Below, piece by piece: positions 56,302 to 64,000 of a stretch of DNA of 64,000 bases (position 1 is the first letter of the stretch; each line of letters opens with the position of its first letter). The notes below the pieces were generated by a model, which had not been told where the DNA came from, did not search any database, and saw nothing but the letters and a program-made list of their open reading frames with translations. Source of the DNA: Acidimicrobiales bacterium. Lineage in GTDB: Bacteria; Actinomycetota; Acidimicrobiia; Acidimicrobiales; JAHWLA01. The DNA is taken from assembly GCA_035536915.1 (NCBI GenBank), contig DATLNE010000014.1, forward strand, positions 1 through 64,000. Reading direction: 5' to 3'. Both the position numbers and the translations under genes were made by a program.

Positions 56302-58425
56302 TCAGTACGCCAACAACTCCTCGGCGGCGGCGGCGATGTCGTCGATCTGCGGGAGCACGGCGTTTTCCAGCGTGGGCTCGTAGGCCACGTGCGTGTCGAT
56401 GGCCGCCACCCGGCGCACCGGGGCGTCGAGGTGCTCAAAGCAGTTGTCGGCCACCCACGCTGCCACCTCGGCCCCGAACCCGCACGTGACGATGTCCTCG
56501 TGCACCACCAGCACCCGCCCCGTCCGCTTCACGGAGGCGGCGACCAGCTCCTGGTCCCACGGCACGATCGTGCGCAGGTCGATCACCTCGATGTCGCCGA
56601 CCTCGGCATCCGCCAGCCGCTCGGCCGCTCGCAACGACTTCTCCACGGTGGCGCCGTAGGTGACGATGGTGAGGTCGGCCCCCGGCCTGCGCACCTCGCC
56701 CCGCCCGAACGGCAGCACCCAGTCGGACGGCGGGTACGGGTCGCGGGTGTAGGGCTGGCGCAACAGGTGCTTGTGCTCCAGGAACAGCACCGGGTCCTCG
56801 TGCCGGAACGCGGCGCGTAGCAGCCCCGCGGCGTCACGGGCGCGTGACGGAAAGGCGATCAACAACCCGGGCACGTGGGCAAAGATCGACTCTCCGGACT
56901 GGCTGTGCCAGATCGACCCGCCGGTGAGGTAACCGCCGATCGGCACCCGCACGACCATGGGGCAGGTGAACGCCCCGTTTGAGCGCCAGCGGATGGTGGC
57001 CACCTCGCTCTTGAGCTGCTGCATGGCAGGCCAGATGTAGTCGAAGAACTGGATCTCCGGCGCGGGCCGCAACCCTCGGATGGCCTGGCCCACCGCCCGC
57101 CCGATGATGTTGGCCTCGGCCAACGGCGTGTTGTAGCAGCGGGCGATGCCGTACGTCCGCTGCAGCCCGTGGGTGGTGCCGAACACCCCGCCCTTGCCCT
57201 CGACGTTGGCCAGCACCTGCTCCCGGGCGTCGGCCACGTCCTCGCCGAACACCCGGATGCGCTCGTCGGCCGCCATCTGCTCGTGCAGCGTGCGCTTGAT
57301 CGCCTCGCCGAAGGCCACTACGTCGCCGGCGCCCTCGCCTTCAGCGGGCACCTCCCCCGGGTCGGGCAACGAGGGCATGGCCACGACGTGCTCCCGGATC
57401 GTGGCGGGGTCGGGCCGAGCAGCACCCAGCGCTTCTCGCGCCGCGTCGGCCACGATCTGCTTGGCGTCGTCGCGGATGGCTCCGGCCTCTTCCTCCGTCA
57501 GCACACCGCCCCGTACCAGGTTGCGCTCCATCAGCAGGATGGGGTCGTGGTCGGCCTCGTCGGCCAACTCCTCGGTGGAGCGGTACTTGCTCTGGGTGTC
57601 GGCCGCCGAGTGCGAGTACGGCCGGGTCACCGTGGCGTGGATGAGCGCCGGCCCCACGCCGGCCCGCACCTGGGCGATGGCCTTGGCCCCGTTGCGCCGG
57701 GCCGTGAAGTAGTCGCGCCCGTCGAAGCGGTGCACCTCCAACCCACGGAAGCCCCGCACCAACTCCGAGATCGGCGCAGGCGACTGGTCGGACGACGGCA
57801 CCGAGATGGCGAAGCCGTTGTCGGCCACCAGGAACAGCACCGGCAGGTGCAAGGTGGCGGCCGTGTTCAACGACTCCCAGAACTCGCCCTCGGAGGTGGC
57901 CCCCTCCCCCAGCGAGACGTACGTCAGCTCGTCGCCGTGGGCCGAACAGCCCGGCAGTTGCGGGCGCCGGGAGATGTAGCGGGCCGCCTCGGCGCATCCC
58001 ACCGCGGGCAGGCACTGGCTGCCCGTGGGGCTCGACTGGGTGACGATGTTGAGCTCCCGCGACCCCCAGTGCGACGGCATCTGCCGCCCACCCGACGCCG
58101 GGTCGTCGGCCGAGCCGACCGCCTGGAGCAACACCTCTGTGGGCGTCACCCCGAGGCCCAGCACCAAGGCCTGGTCGCGGTAGTACGGGAAGAACCAGTC
58201 GTAGGCGGGCCGCAGCGACCGGGCTAGCCCCAGCAGCAGCGCCTCGTGGCCCGCCCCGGAGATCTGGAAGAACACCTTCGACTGCTTCTGGAGGGCCATC
58301 TCCCGGTCGTCGATTGCCCGCGACACGCACGCCAGGCGGAAGTCGTCGACCAACTCCTCGTGGGGGAACCCGAACAGCGAGCCGCCGCCGCTGGAGCGAT
58401 CGCTCATCGTCGTGGTGGCTGCCAT
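56302..58425 (-). CDS. Fused alpha-beta E1 component of a 2-oxo acid dehydrogenase
   Basis: A 707-residue ThDP enzyme in which the E1 alpha and beta chains are joined. The alpha half has KQSKVFFQISGAGHEALLLG and the ThDP motif YVSLGEGATSEGEFWESLN through VADN. The beta half, from about 370, has VFGEDVADAREQV, NTPLAEANIIGRAVG and a C-terminal RVLVVHEDIVTCGFGAEVA. It most resembles branched-chain or pyruvate dehydrogenase E1. No E2/E3 genes are adjacent. GGGAGG precedes ATG 58425. Confidence 0.88.
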   Translation of the reverse strand: MAATTTMSDRSSGGGSLFGFPHEELVDDFRLACVSRAIDDREMALQKQSKVFFQISGAGHEALLLGLARSLRPAYDWFFPYYRDQALVLGLGVTPTEVLLQAVGSADDPASGGRQMPSHWGSRELNIVTQSSPTGSQCLPAVGCAEAARYISRRPQLPGCSAHGDELTYVSLGEGATSEGEFWESLNTAATLHLPVLFLVADNGFAISVPSSDQSPAPISELVRGFRGLEVHRFDGRDYFTARRNGAKAIAQVRAGVGPALIHATVTRPYSHSAADTQSKYRSTEELADEADHDPILLMERNLVRGGVLTEEEAGAIRDDAKQIVADAAREALGAARPDPATIREHVVAMPSLPDPGEVPAEGEGAGDVVAFGEAIKRTLHEQMAADERIRVFGEDVADAREQVLANVEGKGGVFGTTHGLQRTYGIARCYNTPLAEANIIGRAVGQAIRGLRPAPEIQFFDYIWPAMQQLKSEVATIRWRSNGAFTCPMVVRVPIGGYLTGGSIWHSQSGESIFAHVPGLLIAFPSRARDAAGLLRAAFRHEDPVLFLEHKHLLRQPYTRDPYPPSDWVLPFGRGEVRRPGADLTIVTYGATVEKSLRAAERLADAEVGDIEVIDLRTIVPWDQELVAASVKRTGRVLVVHEDIVTCGFGAEVAAWVADNCFEHLDAPVRRVAAIDTHVAYEPTLENAVLPQIDDIAAAAEELLAY

Positions 58426-58520
58426 CGACCTCCCTCGGTTCCCCACGCAGCGTACCGCCGCCCTTGTCGTTCCCCACGCCAACGTTTTCCTCCCTCCCTC
58501 CGAGGGGTAGCCGCCCTTGC

Positions 58521-59480
58521 ATGGCGGATCGTGTCGTTGTCATCACCGGAGGTTCAGCGGGCGTGGGACGGGCCACGGCCCAGGCCTTCGCCAAACAAGG
58601 CGCCACCGTCGCCGTGCTCGCTCGTGACCCCGACCGCCTGGAGGAGACGGCCAAGGAAATCGAATCCCTCGGCGGACGCGGGATGGCCGTGCCCGTCGAC
58701 ATGGCCGACGCCGCCGGGGTCGACGACGCCGCCGAGCGGGTGGAACGCGAGGCAGGGCCGATCGACGTGTGGGTGAACAACGCCATGACGTCGGTCTTCG
58801 CCCGCTTCCTCGACGTCACGCCCGAGGAGTTCCAACGGGTCACCGAGGTGACCTACCTGGGCTACGTCTACGGCACCCGCGCGGCGCTGACCCGCATGGT
58901 CCCCCGCAACCGCGGCGTGGTGATCCAGGTCGGCTCCGCCCTCGCCTACCGCGGCATCCCCTTGCAGGCGGCCTACTGCGGGGCCAAGCACGCCATCCAG
59001 GGCTTCACCGAATCCGTTCGCACCGAACTGTTGCACGAGGGCAGCGCCGTCGAGCTGTGCCAGGTGCACCTGCCTGCGGTCAACACGCCGCAGTTCGACT
59101 GGGTGCTGTCACGCCTGCCCCGACGGGCCCAGCCCGTCCCTCCGATCTACCAACCGGAGTTGGCCGCCGACGCCGTGGCCTTCGTGGCCGAGCACCCCAC
59201 TCGGGAACTGTGGGTGGGCGGCACCACCGTCGCCACGTTGGCGGCCAACAAGGTGATGCCCGGCGTGCTCGACCACTACCTGGCCCGCACCGGCGTCGAC
59301 GGGCAGCAGACCGACGAACCCACCGACCCCGACCGTCCGTCGAACCTGTGGTCGCCGGTGCCCGGCCCCTTCGGCGCCCACGGCGCCTTCGACGACGAGG
59401 CCACAAGCACGAGCCCCACGCTCGCCCTCACCAAGCTCAAGCACCGGGCCACCTCCGCCCTACGCCGAGCCCGGGGTTAG
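58521..59480 (+). CDS. Short-chain dehydrogenase/reductase
   Basis: A 319-residue classical SDR. TGGSAGVGRATAQAF binds NAD(P); NNAMTSVFARF follows, and the catalytic set is Ser in VQVGSALAY, Tyr in AAYCGAKHA and the next Lys. The C-terminal 80 residues extend beyond the usual length. The substrate is unknown. It shares its stop region with the convergent sigma factor (TTAG). Confidence 0.85.
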   Translation: MADRVVVITGGSAGVGRATAQAFAKQGATVAVLARDPDRLEETAKEIESLGGRGMAVPVDMADAAGVDDAAERVEREAGPIDVWVNNAMTSVFARFLDVTPEEFQRVTEVTYLGYVYGTRAALTRMVPRNRGVVIQVGSALAYRGIPLQAAYCGAKHAIQGFTESVRTELLHEGSAVELCQVHLPAVNTPQFDWVLSRLPRRAQPVPPIYQPELAADAVAFVAEHPTRELWVGGTTVATLAANKVMPGVLDHYLARTGVDGQQTDEPTDPDRPSNLWSPVPGPFGAHGAFDDEATSTSPTLALTKLKHRATSALRRARG

Positions 59481-60238
59481 ACCGCCGGGGCGCCTGCCTG
59501 GGCCGACTGTTCGGCCACCGTGCGCAAGCGGGCCAGGCTGCGCGACAGCAACCGCGACACGTGCATCTGGCTCACCTGCATGTGCACGGCGATCTCCGAC
59601 TGGCTCAGTTCCTCCCAGAAGCGCAGGCGCAGGATGGCCCGTTCCCGTTCGGGCAGGCCTTCGAGCAGGAACGCCACGGTGTTGCGGTCCTCGAGGAACT
59701 GCAAGCCCTTGTCCTCGTGGCCGAACTCGGGCAGCTCGACGGCCTCGTCGCCGAAGCGGCCTGCTTCGAGCGAGCCGAGCCTGTAGTTGCGGCCCACCTC
59801 CATGGCCTCGACGACTGCTTCTTCGGTGATGCCTGCGTACTCGGCGATCTCGGGGATGGTGGGCGACCGGCCCAGCTCCTGGTCGAGGGCGTCGACGGCG
59901 CTGCGCACGTCGAGGTACAGCTCCTGCAACGAGCGAGGGACCCGCAGGCGCCACGTGGTGCGGAAGTGACGCTTCAACTCACCGACGATGGTGGCCTGGG
60001 CGTAAGCGTCGAACGCCGTTCCCCGAGACGGGTCGTAGCGCTCGATGGCTCGCGACAAGGCGATGAGGGCGACCTGCGTCAGCTCGTCAAGGGGCTCGCC
60101 GCGGCCCGCGAAGCGCCGGGCGATGGCACGAGCCAAGGCGGTGTGCTCTCGCACCAGTTCCTCGCGAAGGCGCTCGTCGCGCGTTGCGCAATACCGGTGC
60201 AACCGTTCCGCCGCGTGGTCGGGGGCCGTTGCCGCCAT
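59477..60238 (-). CDS. RNA polymerase sigma factor, SigB/SigF type
   Basis: A 253-residue group 3 sigma factor. Region 2 has DELTQVALIALSRAIERYDP and FDAYAQATIVGELKRHFR, region 3 SLQELYLDVRSAVDALDQEL and region 4 LPERERAILRLRFWEELSQS. The order and lack of region 1 match the SigB/SigF/WhiG class, usually controlled by partner switching; RsbW-like and RsbU-like proteins are encoded elsewhere in this window. Target genes are unknown. Confidence 0.9.
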   Translation of the reverse strand: MAATAPDHAAERLHRYCATRDERLREELVREHTALARAIARRFAGRGEPLDELTQVALIALSRAIERYDPSRGTAFDAYAQATIVGELKRHFRTTWRLRVPRSLQELYLDVRSAVDALDQELGRSPTIPEIAEYAGITEEAVVEAMEVGRNYRLGSLEAGRFGDEAVELPEFGHEDKGLQFLEDRNTVAFLLEGLPERERAILRLRFWEELSQSEIAVHMQVSQMHVSRLLSRSLARLRTVAEQSAQAGAPAV

Positions 60239-60288
60239 GAGAACGGTGTAATTCTGGCAGATCGCACACGAGATCGACAGGAACGACG

Positions 60289-60768
60289 TTGCACGCTTTT
60301 GAGGCCCTCGCCGCCACCCTCGACTACCCCATGTACATCGTGACCACGAGCGCGCAGGACGAGCGCGCCGGGTGCCTCGTCGGCTTCACCACCCAGTGCA
60401 GCATCGACCCGCCGCGGTTTTTGGTCTGCCTCTCCAAAGCCAACCGCACGGAACGGGTGGCGCGGCACGCCGAGGTGCTCGTCGTGCACCTGGTCGACGC
60501 CGAACGCCGTGACCTGGCCGAGTTGTTCGGCGGCGAGACCGGCGACGAGGTCGACAAGTTCGCCGGCGTCCGCTGGGAGCCCGGGCCTGCCGGGGCCCCC
60601 GTGCTCGACGACTGCGCCCGATGGTTCGCGGGCCGCATCCTCGACCGCTTCGACCTGGGCGACCACGTGGGCTACCTGCTCGAACCGGTCGACGGGGCTG
60701 CAGAAGCGGCAGGCCCCTTCTTCACCTTCCAGTCGGCCCGCACCATCGAAGCGGGCCACCCCGCCTGA
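60289..60768 (+). CDS. Flavin reductase domain protein
   Basis: A 159-residue FMN-binding split-barrel protein of the flavin reductase type (YIVTTSAQDERAGCLVGFTT, PPRFLVCLSKANRTERVARH). It probably reduces flavin with NAD(P)H for a partner oxygenase or acts as a small oxidoreductase. The start is a TTG at 60289, with AGGAA nine bases upstream. It ends against the convergent membrane protein gene. Confidence 0.75.
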   Translation: MHAFEALAATLDYPMYIVTTSAQDERAGCLVGFTTQCSIDPPRFLVCLSKANRTERVARHAEVLVVHLVDAERRDLAELFGGETGDEVDKFAGVRWEPGPAGAPVLDDCARWFAGRILDRFDLGDHVGYLLEPVDGAAEAAGPFFTFQSARTIEAGHPA

Positions 60769-62088
60769 CTACCCGCGGGCCAACATGGCGTCGACCAGTC
60801 GAAGGGTTTCGGCGTGGTCAGGGGGCTGCGAGTCAAAGCGGATGACGACCGCTTCCGTGCGACCCCGTGTGCCGTGGACGATGTCGCTCCAGAGGGTGCC
60901 TGTGCCGCCGAATGCATCGCCGTCCAAGCGGATCCGCGAATACCGCACATCGGCGCGGCCGGAGAGTGCACCCCGCTCGGTCACCGTCATGCGCACCCGG
61001 TCGAAAAGACCATCTCCGTCGCCTGCGAACTCCTCCCGAATCCCCTCCGCCGTACACGTCGCGAACTGGGGATGGTCGAACGCCGCACTGCCTGCCTTCG
61101 CGGCCTCGTCGGACAGCCAAACGGCCACGCGGGCCCGCACCGAAGCCAAGCCGCGGGTGAAACCCACGAGGCCGGTGGAACCGGGCGGCTCGACGGCGGG
61201 GACGCTGAGACAGGCCGCAAGATCCGGATCAGTCCAGGGCTTTTTCGTGCCGTTCGAGGCCGCCGGTCGCCACCCCGGTCCCATGTCCGCTGCGGTGAGG
61301 ATCATCGTGGCGGCACGCCGCGCCTGGGGGGAGGGGCCGAAGTCCACGCCGAACGGGGCCATGCAATCGGCGCTTGTGCCCTCGCTGGTGCCGTCGGGCA
61401 CGCCCTTGACGTAGAGGCAGCCAGACCCCGAGGGAGCACGGGCCGCCAGGTAGAAGACGGGCTCGTCGCCCGGCCGCACCCGAGGGGCGTCGACGTAGAC
61501 GGCGCCCGCGCCGTCGGGCGCGAACCCCTTGCGCAACGGCGCCTTGGACGCGGCGGCCCGCAGGTCCAACGGTGCCGCCGTATAGGCACCACGTGACTTG
61601 AAGTGCGCGGCCTGGGCGGCCACCACATCGGCCATGGCTGCCTTGGCCTCGGCGTCGGTGGTCATCGGCAGCCCGGCGTCGGCGATCGCTTCTGTCACCT
61701 CTTCCGACGAACGGCGGCTTACGAAGAGCGCGGCGGCCAGCACCACGACCACCAGTGCGACGACGCTGCCCACCGTCGTCCACGACACGCCCGAGCCTCG
61801 CGGCGTCGGACGCGGCGTCACCGTCGACGAGGGCAGGACGCCGTCGAAGGACAGGCGCCGCTCCACCGGCGGCGGCGGCGTCGGCGTCGGCGCGAACACG
61901 GGCGCGGGGCGCACGGGCACAGGCGAGCCAACCGTGGCGACGAGAACGGGCTCGGGCACGACGACCGGCTCGGCCCCGGCGGCGGCCTCAGGTGCGGACA
62001 GGGCAAAGCACCACGGGCAGAACTGACTGCCGACGTCGCGCTGCTCCCCACACGAATGACACGAAACCACGATTTTGCCGCCCTTCAC
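60769..62088 (-). CDS. Zinc-ribbon, single-pass membrane protein
   Basis: A 439-residue protein with an N-terminal zinc ribbon (CHSCGEQRDVGSQFCPWC), a Pro/Val-rich linker, one membrane helix (about 115-135, VGSVVALVVVVLAAALFVS) and a large C-terminal domain with a weak internal duplication. The ribbon faces the cytosol and the C-domain the outside. No family recognised. I take the GTG at 62088 (GGGGGAA upstream); a GTG at 62070 is an alternative. Confidence 0.65.
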   Translation of the reverse strand: MKGGKIVVSCHSCGEQRDVGSQFCPWCFALSAPEAAAGAEPVVVPEPVLVATVGSPVPVRPAPVFAPTPTPPPPVERRLSFDGVLPSSTVTPRPTPRGSGVSWTTVGSVVALVVVVLAAALFVSRRSSEEVTEAIADAGLPMTTDAEAKAAMADVVAAQAAHFKSRGAYTAAPLDLRAAASKAPLRKGFAPDGAGAVYVDAPRVRPGDEPVFYLAARAPSGSGCLYVKGVPDGTSEGTSADCMAPFGVDFGPSPQARRAATMILTAADMGPGWRPAASNGTKKPWTDPDLAACLSVPAVEPPGSTGLVGFTRGLASVRARVAVWLSDEAAKAGSAAFDHPQFATCTAEGIREEFAGDGDGLFDRVRMTVTERGALSGRADVRYSRIRLDGDAFGGTGTLWSDIVHGTRGRTEAVVIRFDSQPPDHAETLRLVDAMLARG

Positions 62089-62200
62089 CCGGTTCCCCCG
62101 CGTCGGGGCCGCATGGTTCCGTATCGGCCACGCAGCGTGAGATGTGAGGTGTCGGCCCGGATCCCTTCTGCACGGGTGGTTTCGTAGTACGATTGCCGTG

Positions 62201-62437
62201 GTGAACATTCACCCCTCGGCGCTCACACACGGCATCGACGCTGAGGACATCGAGCATGCCGTCCTGAACGCCATGGTGATCGAGGATCTGGATGACGACA
62301 CGAGGCTCTACCTCGGCCCCCGCCACGACGCCGCTCTGCTCGAGGTCGTGTCGTTGCTGCGGACCGATGGATCGGAACTCGTGATCCACGCCATGCCGAT
62401 GCGGGCGAAGTACAAGCGCCTGCTCCCAGGAGGGTGA
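62201..62437 (+). CDS. Toxin-like small protein of an RHH-linked pair
   Basis: A 78-residue protein with the pattern HPSALTHGIDAEDIEHAV, RLYLGPRHDAALLEVVSL and LVIHAMPMRAKYKRLL. I associate this pattern with BrnT/DUF4258-like small proteins encoded before RHH antitoxins. The GTG at 62201 was chosen; one at 62198 is possible. A toxin role is inferred from the pairing, not shown. Confidence 0.6.
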   Translation: MNIHPSALTHGIDAEDIEHAVLNAMVIEDLDDDTRLYLGPRHDAALLEVVSLLRTDGSELVIHAMPMRAKYKRLLPGG

Positions 62438-62439
62438 CG

Positions 62440-62718
62440 ATGGCAAAGAAGACACACGGCCGGACCCGAAGCGGCAAGGCGATCACCGACGCGCTGGTCG
62501 AGGCGGTGGCCAAACAGGCCGAGGAAGGCTTCGACGTCGGCGAGATCCTTCGGCGCCGCGGCGGCCGCCCGCCGATGGGTTCAAGTGCTGCCTCTGTGGA
62601 GTCGGTGCGACTCGACCCGGAGCTAAGCGAAGCCCTGCGACAGAGGGCTGAGGAGGAGGGCCGCACGAGTTCCGACGTGATCCGTGCAGCTCTCCGCCGC
62701 TACCTCAAAGCCGGCTAG
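62440..62718 (+). CDS. CopG-type ribbon-helix-helix antitoxin
   Basis: A 92-residue protein with a Lys/Arg-rich N-terminus, a helical middle and an RHH domain at the end (SVRLDPELSEALRQRAEEEG, then RTSSDVIRAALRRYL). AGGAGGG lies five bases before ATG 62440. It follows the toxin-like gene by two bases and would autoregulate the pair. A hairpin follows 21 bp later. Confidence 0.75.
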   Translation: MAKKTHGRTRSGKAITDALVEAVAKQAEEGFDVGEILRRRGGRPPMGSSAASVESVRLDPELSEALRQRAEEEGRTSSDVIRAALRRYLKAG

Positions 62719-62738
62719 AACTCCAGCCCAAACCACAA

Positions 62739-62764
62739 GTGGGAGGCCCTTCCGGGCCTCCCAC
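62739..62764. terminator. 11-bp hairpin between the toxin-antitoxin pair and tRNA-Gly
   Basis: GTGGGAGGCCC and GGGCCTCCCAC flank a TTCC loop. It can end both the antitoxin transcript and tRNA-Gly. There is no T-run. Confidence 0.6.
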
Positions 62765-62766
62765 AG

Positions 62767-62842
62767 TGGAGCGGACGACGGGATTCGAACCCGCGACCCT
62801 CACCTTGGCAAGGTGATGCTCTACCAGCTGAGCCACGTCCGC
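62767..62842 (-). tRNA. tRNA-Gly (GCC), CCA encoded
   Basis: The acceptor stem GCGGACG pairs with CGTCCGC before TCCA. The anticodon stem CACCT/AGGTG encloses a TTGCCAA loop with anticodon GCC. The D arm starts GCTCAGCTGGTAGAGC and the T arm is GCGGGTTCGAATCCCGT. All arms fold. Confidence 0.95.
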
Positions 62843-62876
62843 AGCGGGGGCAACGATAGCAAACCGGCGCCGCTGC

Positions 62877-63713
62877 TCACTTGCGGGCGTGCTGCCGGAC
62901 ATGGTCGAGCACCAGCGCCGCCAGCCGGTCCGGGGCCTCCTCGGGCACCCAGTGGCTGACCCCTTCGAGCACTTCCAACCGGTAGGGGCCGGTCACGTAG
63001 CGGCCGGTGTCGTAGATGCCCGCCCGGTTGACGAACACCTCCTCGGTGCTCCACACCAACAACGTGGGCACCTCGATGGGCCCGGCCATGTCGCCCGGCC
63101 GCAGGGCTCGGTACCAGTTGAGCGCGGCGGTCAGCGCACCGGGTTGGCGCATGTGCTCGACGTAACGATCGGCCACGTCCTCGGCCAGCCCGGAGCGCAC
63201 CAGGTTCCACCGCAGGAACCGCCCGCCCCCCGCCAGGAACGCCCGCTCGGGCACCCCCGGCACCTGCACGGCGAACATGTACCACGACTGCAGCGCCTGG
63301 CTGCTGCGCGTGAACGCCCGGGCAAACGCACGAGGGTGGGCCACGGACACCGACGTGACCGACAGCAGGCGGTCGGGGTACTGGTCGGCCACGCCCCACG
63401 CCACCTCGGCGCCGAAGTCGTGGCCGACGAGGTGGAACCGGTCGAGCCCCGCGGCGTCGGCCAACGCCAGCACGTCGGCCACCCGCTCCGACTGCCGGTA
63501 GGCAGTCCGGCCCGACGGGCGAGCGCCGGGCGAAAAGCCCCGCTGGTTGGGCGCCAGCGTGCGGTAGCCCGCCTCCGCCAGGTGCGGCACGACGCCGTCC
63601 CAACAGGCGGCCGACGCCGGGAACCCGTGCAACAGCACCACCGCCTCGGCGGCGTCCTCCGGCCCCCGGTCGCGCACGTCGAAGACGAGCGACCCCCGCT
63701 GGAACTGTTCCAT
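62877..63713 (-). CDS. Alpha/beta hydrolase (epoxide hydrolase-like)
   Basis: A 278-residue alpha/beta hydrolase. [16 protein letters not shown] forms the oxyanion region and [15 protein letters not shown] has an Asp nucleophile, as in epoxide hydrolases and haloalkane dehalogenases. The catalytic His is in [10 protein letters not shown] near residue 258. The substrate is unknown. The start overlaps the acyltransferase stop by one base (TGATG), so the two are co-transcribed. Confidence 0.83.
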   Translation of the reverse strand: MEQFQRGSLVFDVRDRGPEDAAEAVVLLHGFPASAACWDGVVPHLAEAGYRTLAPNQRGFSPGARPSGRTAYRQSERVADVLALADAAGLDRFHLVGHDFGAEVAWGVADQYPDRLLSVTSVSVAHPRAFARAFTRSSQALQSWYMFAVQVPGVPERAFLAGGGRFLRWNLVRSGLAEDVADRYVEHMRQPGALTAALNWYRALRPGDMAGPIEVPTLLVWSTEEVFVNRAGIYDTGRYVTGPYRLEVLEGVSHWVPEEAPDRLAALVLDHVRQHARK

Positions 63714-64000
63714 CAGGCCCGGTCCGCCGCCTTCTTCAATTCCTCCAGAGCGTCGCCGAGGTACTGGGCGATGTCCCACACCCGGGGCACGGTCTCCCGG
63801 CATGCCAACAGGCCGAAGTTCATCTGGCCCATGTAGCTCATCACCGTGATGTTGAGGGCGGCGCCGTCGAAGATCGGCCCCATCGGGTACATGGCCACCA
63901 TGCGCGCTCCCGCCGAGTACAGCGGGAAGTTCGGCCCCGGCACGTTGGAGATGGTGAGATTGAACAGCGGCGTGTGCCGGTCGGCCATCCGCATGTTGGA
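63713..64000 (-). CDS. Wax ester synthase/DGAT-type acyltransferase, C-terminal part
   Basis: The gene enters from beyond the window end. The 96 visible residues contain NLTISNVPGPNFPLY and ALNITVMSYMGQMNFGL, which are typical of the C-terminal DUF1298 domain of actinobacterial WS/DGAT enzymes. These make triacylglycerol or wax esters from acyl-CoA. The HHxxxDG active site lies outside the window. Confidence 0.8.
   Translation of the reverse strand, partial: SNMRMADRHTPLFNLTISNVPGPNFPLYSAGARMVAMYPMGPIFDGAALNITVMSYMGQMNFGLLACRETVPRVWDIAQYLGDALEELKKAADRA

Overview
The window is a high-GC actinobacterial chromosome segment. Its content points to the class Acidimicrobiia (inference). The best pointer is a secreted VanY-type peptidase with a C-terminal array of about 42-residue repeats ([17 protein letters not shown] type), which I associate with that class. 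A DUF5709 protein, a SigB/F-type sigma factor, a TreX/TreY/TreZ operon and a fused E1 alpha-beta dehydrogenase also fit. There is no rRNA and no CRISPR array. Two tRNAs are present: Cys(GCA) and Gly(GCC).

Layout. 0-11 kb is mixed housekeeping: DksA/TraR-like zinc finger, methyltransferase, DEAD-box RNA helicase, FAD oxidoreductase, NAD-dependent epimerase, DoxX, an HxD...H oxygenase followed in the same frame by an orphan AlkB C-terminus, MsrA and a beta-carbonic anhydrase. 11-19 kb has a lipid kinase, DJ-1/PfpI protein, a pseudo-receiver GGDEF protein divergent from a GAF-SpoIIE-HATPase protein, a tightly coupled operon (nucleotidyltransferase-like, BON, metallophosphoesterase, small ORF) and DNA topoisomerase IB. 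19-28 kb holds the trehalose operon treX-treY-treZ, followed by DUF5709, SRPBCC and thioredoxin-reductase-like genes. 27.7-33.4 kb is a signalling block: RsbW-like ATPase, a REC-membrane-GAF-GGDEF-EAL protein, a membrane protein and a REC-histidine kinase. 33-45.8 kb carries fatty-acid genes, a TolB-like propeller protein, the VanY-like protein, aconitase, an MFS/SRPBCC/ArsR operon and a zinc metallopeptidase.

47.2-56.2 kb is a mobile genomic island inserted in tRNA-Cys. An 18-bp core is duplicated at 47210-47227 and inside the tRNA at 56216-56233. Both ends also carry a 19-bp direct repeat that looks like an integrase arm site (47280 and 56062), and a tyrosine integrase and excisionase sit beside the tRNA. 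The cargo looks like anti-phage defence. It has an AAA+ ATPase and subtilisin-like protease pair overlapping by ATGA (IetAS type) with all catalytic residues visible, plus a TIR-domain protein next to a YfbU-like gene. The integrase, the YfbU-like gene and an RHH antitoxin each carry frameshifts, so the island looks immobilised and partly decayed, or the assembly has indel errors there. The IetAS pair and the TIR gene are intact.

56-64 kb returns to core genes: fused E1 dehydrogenase, SDR, sigma factor, flavin reductase, a zinc-ribbon membrane protein, a toxin-like/RHH pair, tRNA-Gly, an alpha/beta hydrolase and the C-terminus of a wax-ester/DGAT-type acyltransferase cut by the window end.

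A recurrent feature is long near-perfect hairpins without U-tracts at gene ends (11053, 12792, 18983, 22921, 28525). Several are so tightly placed that their arms encode the last codons of a protein.
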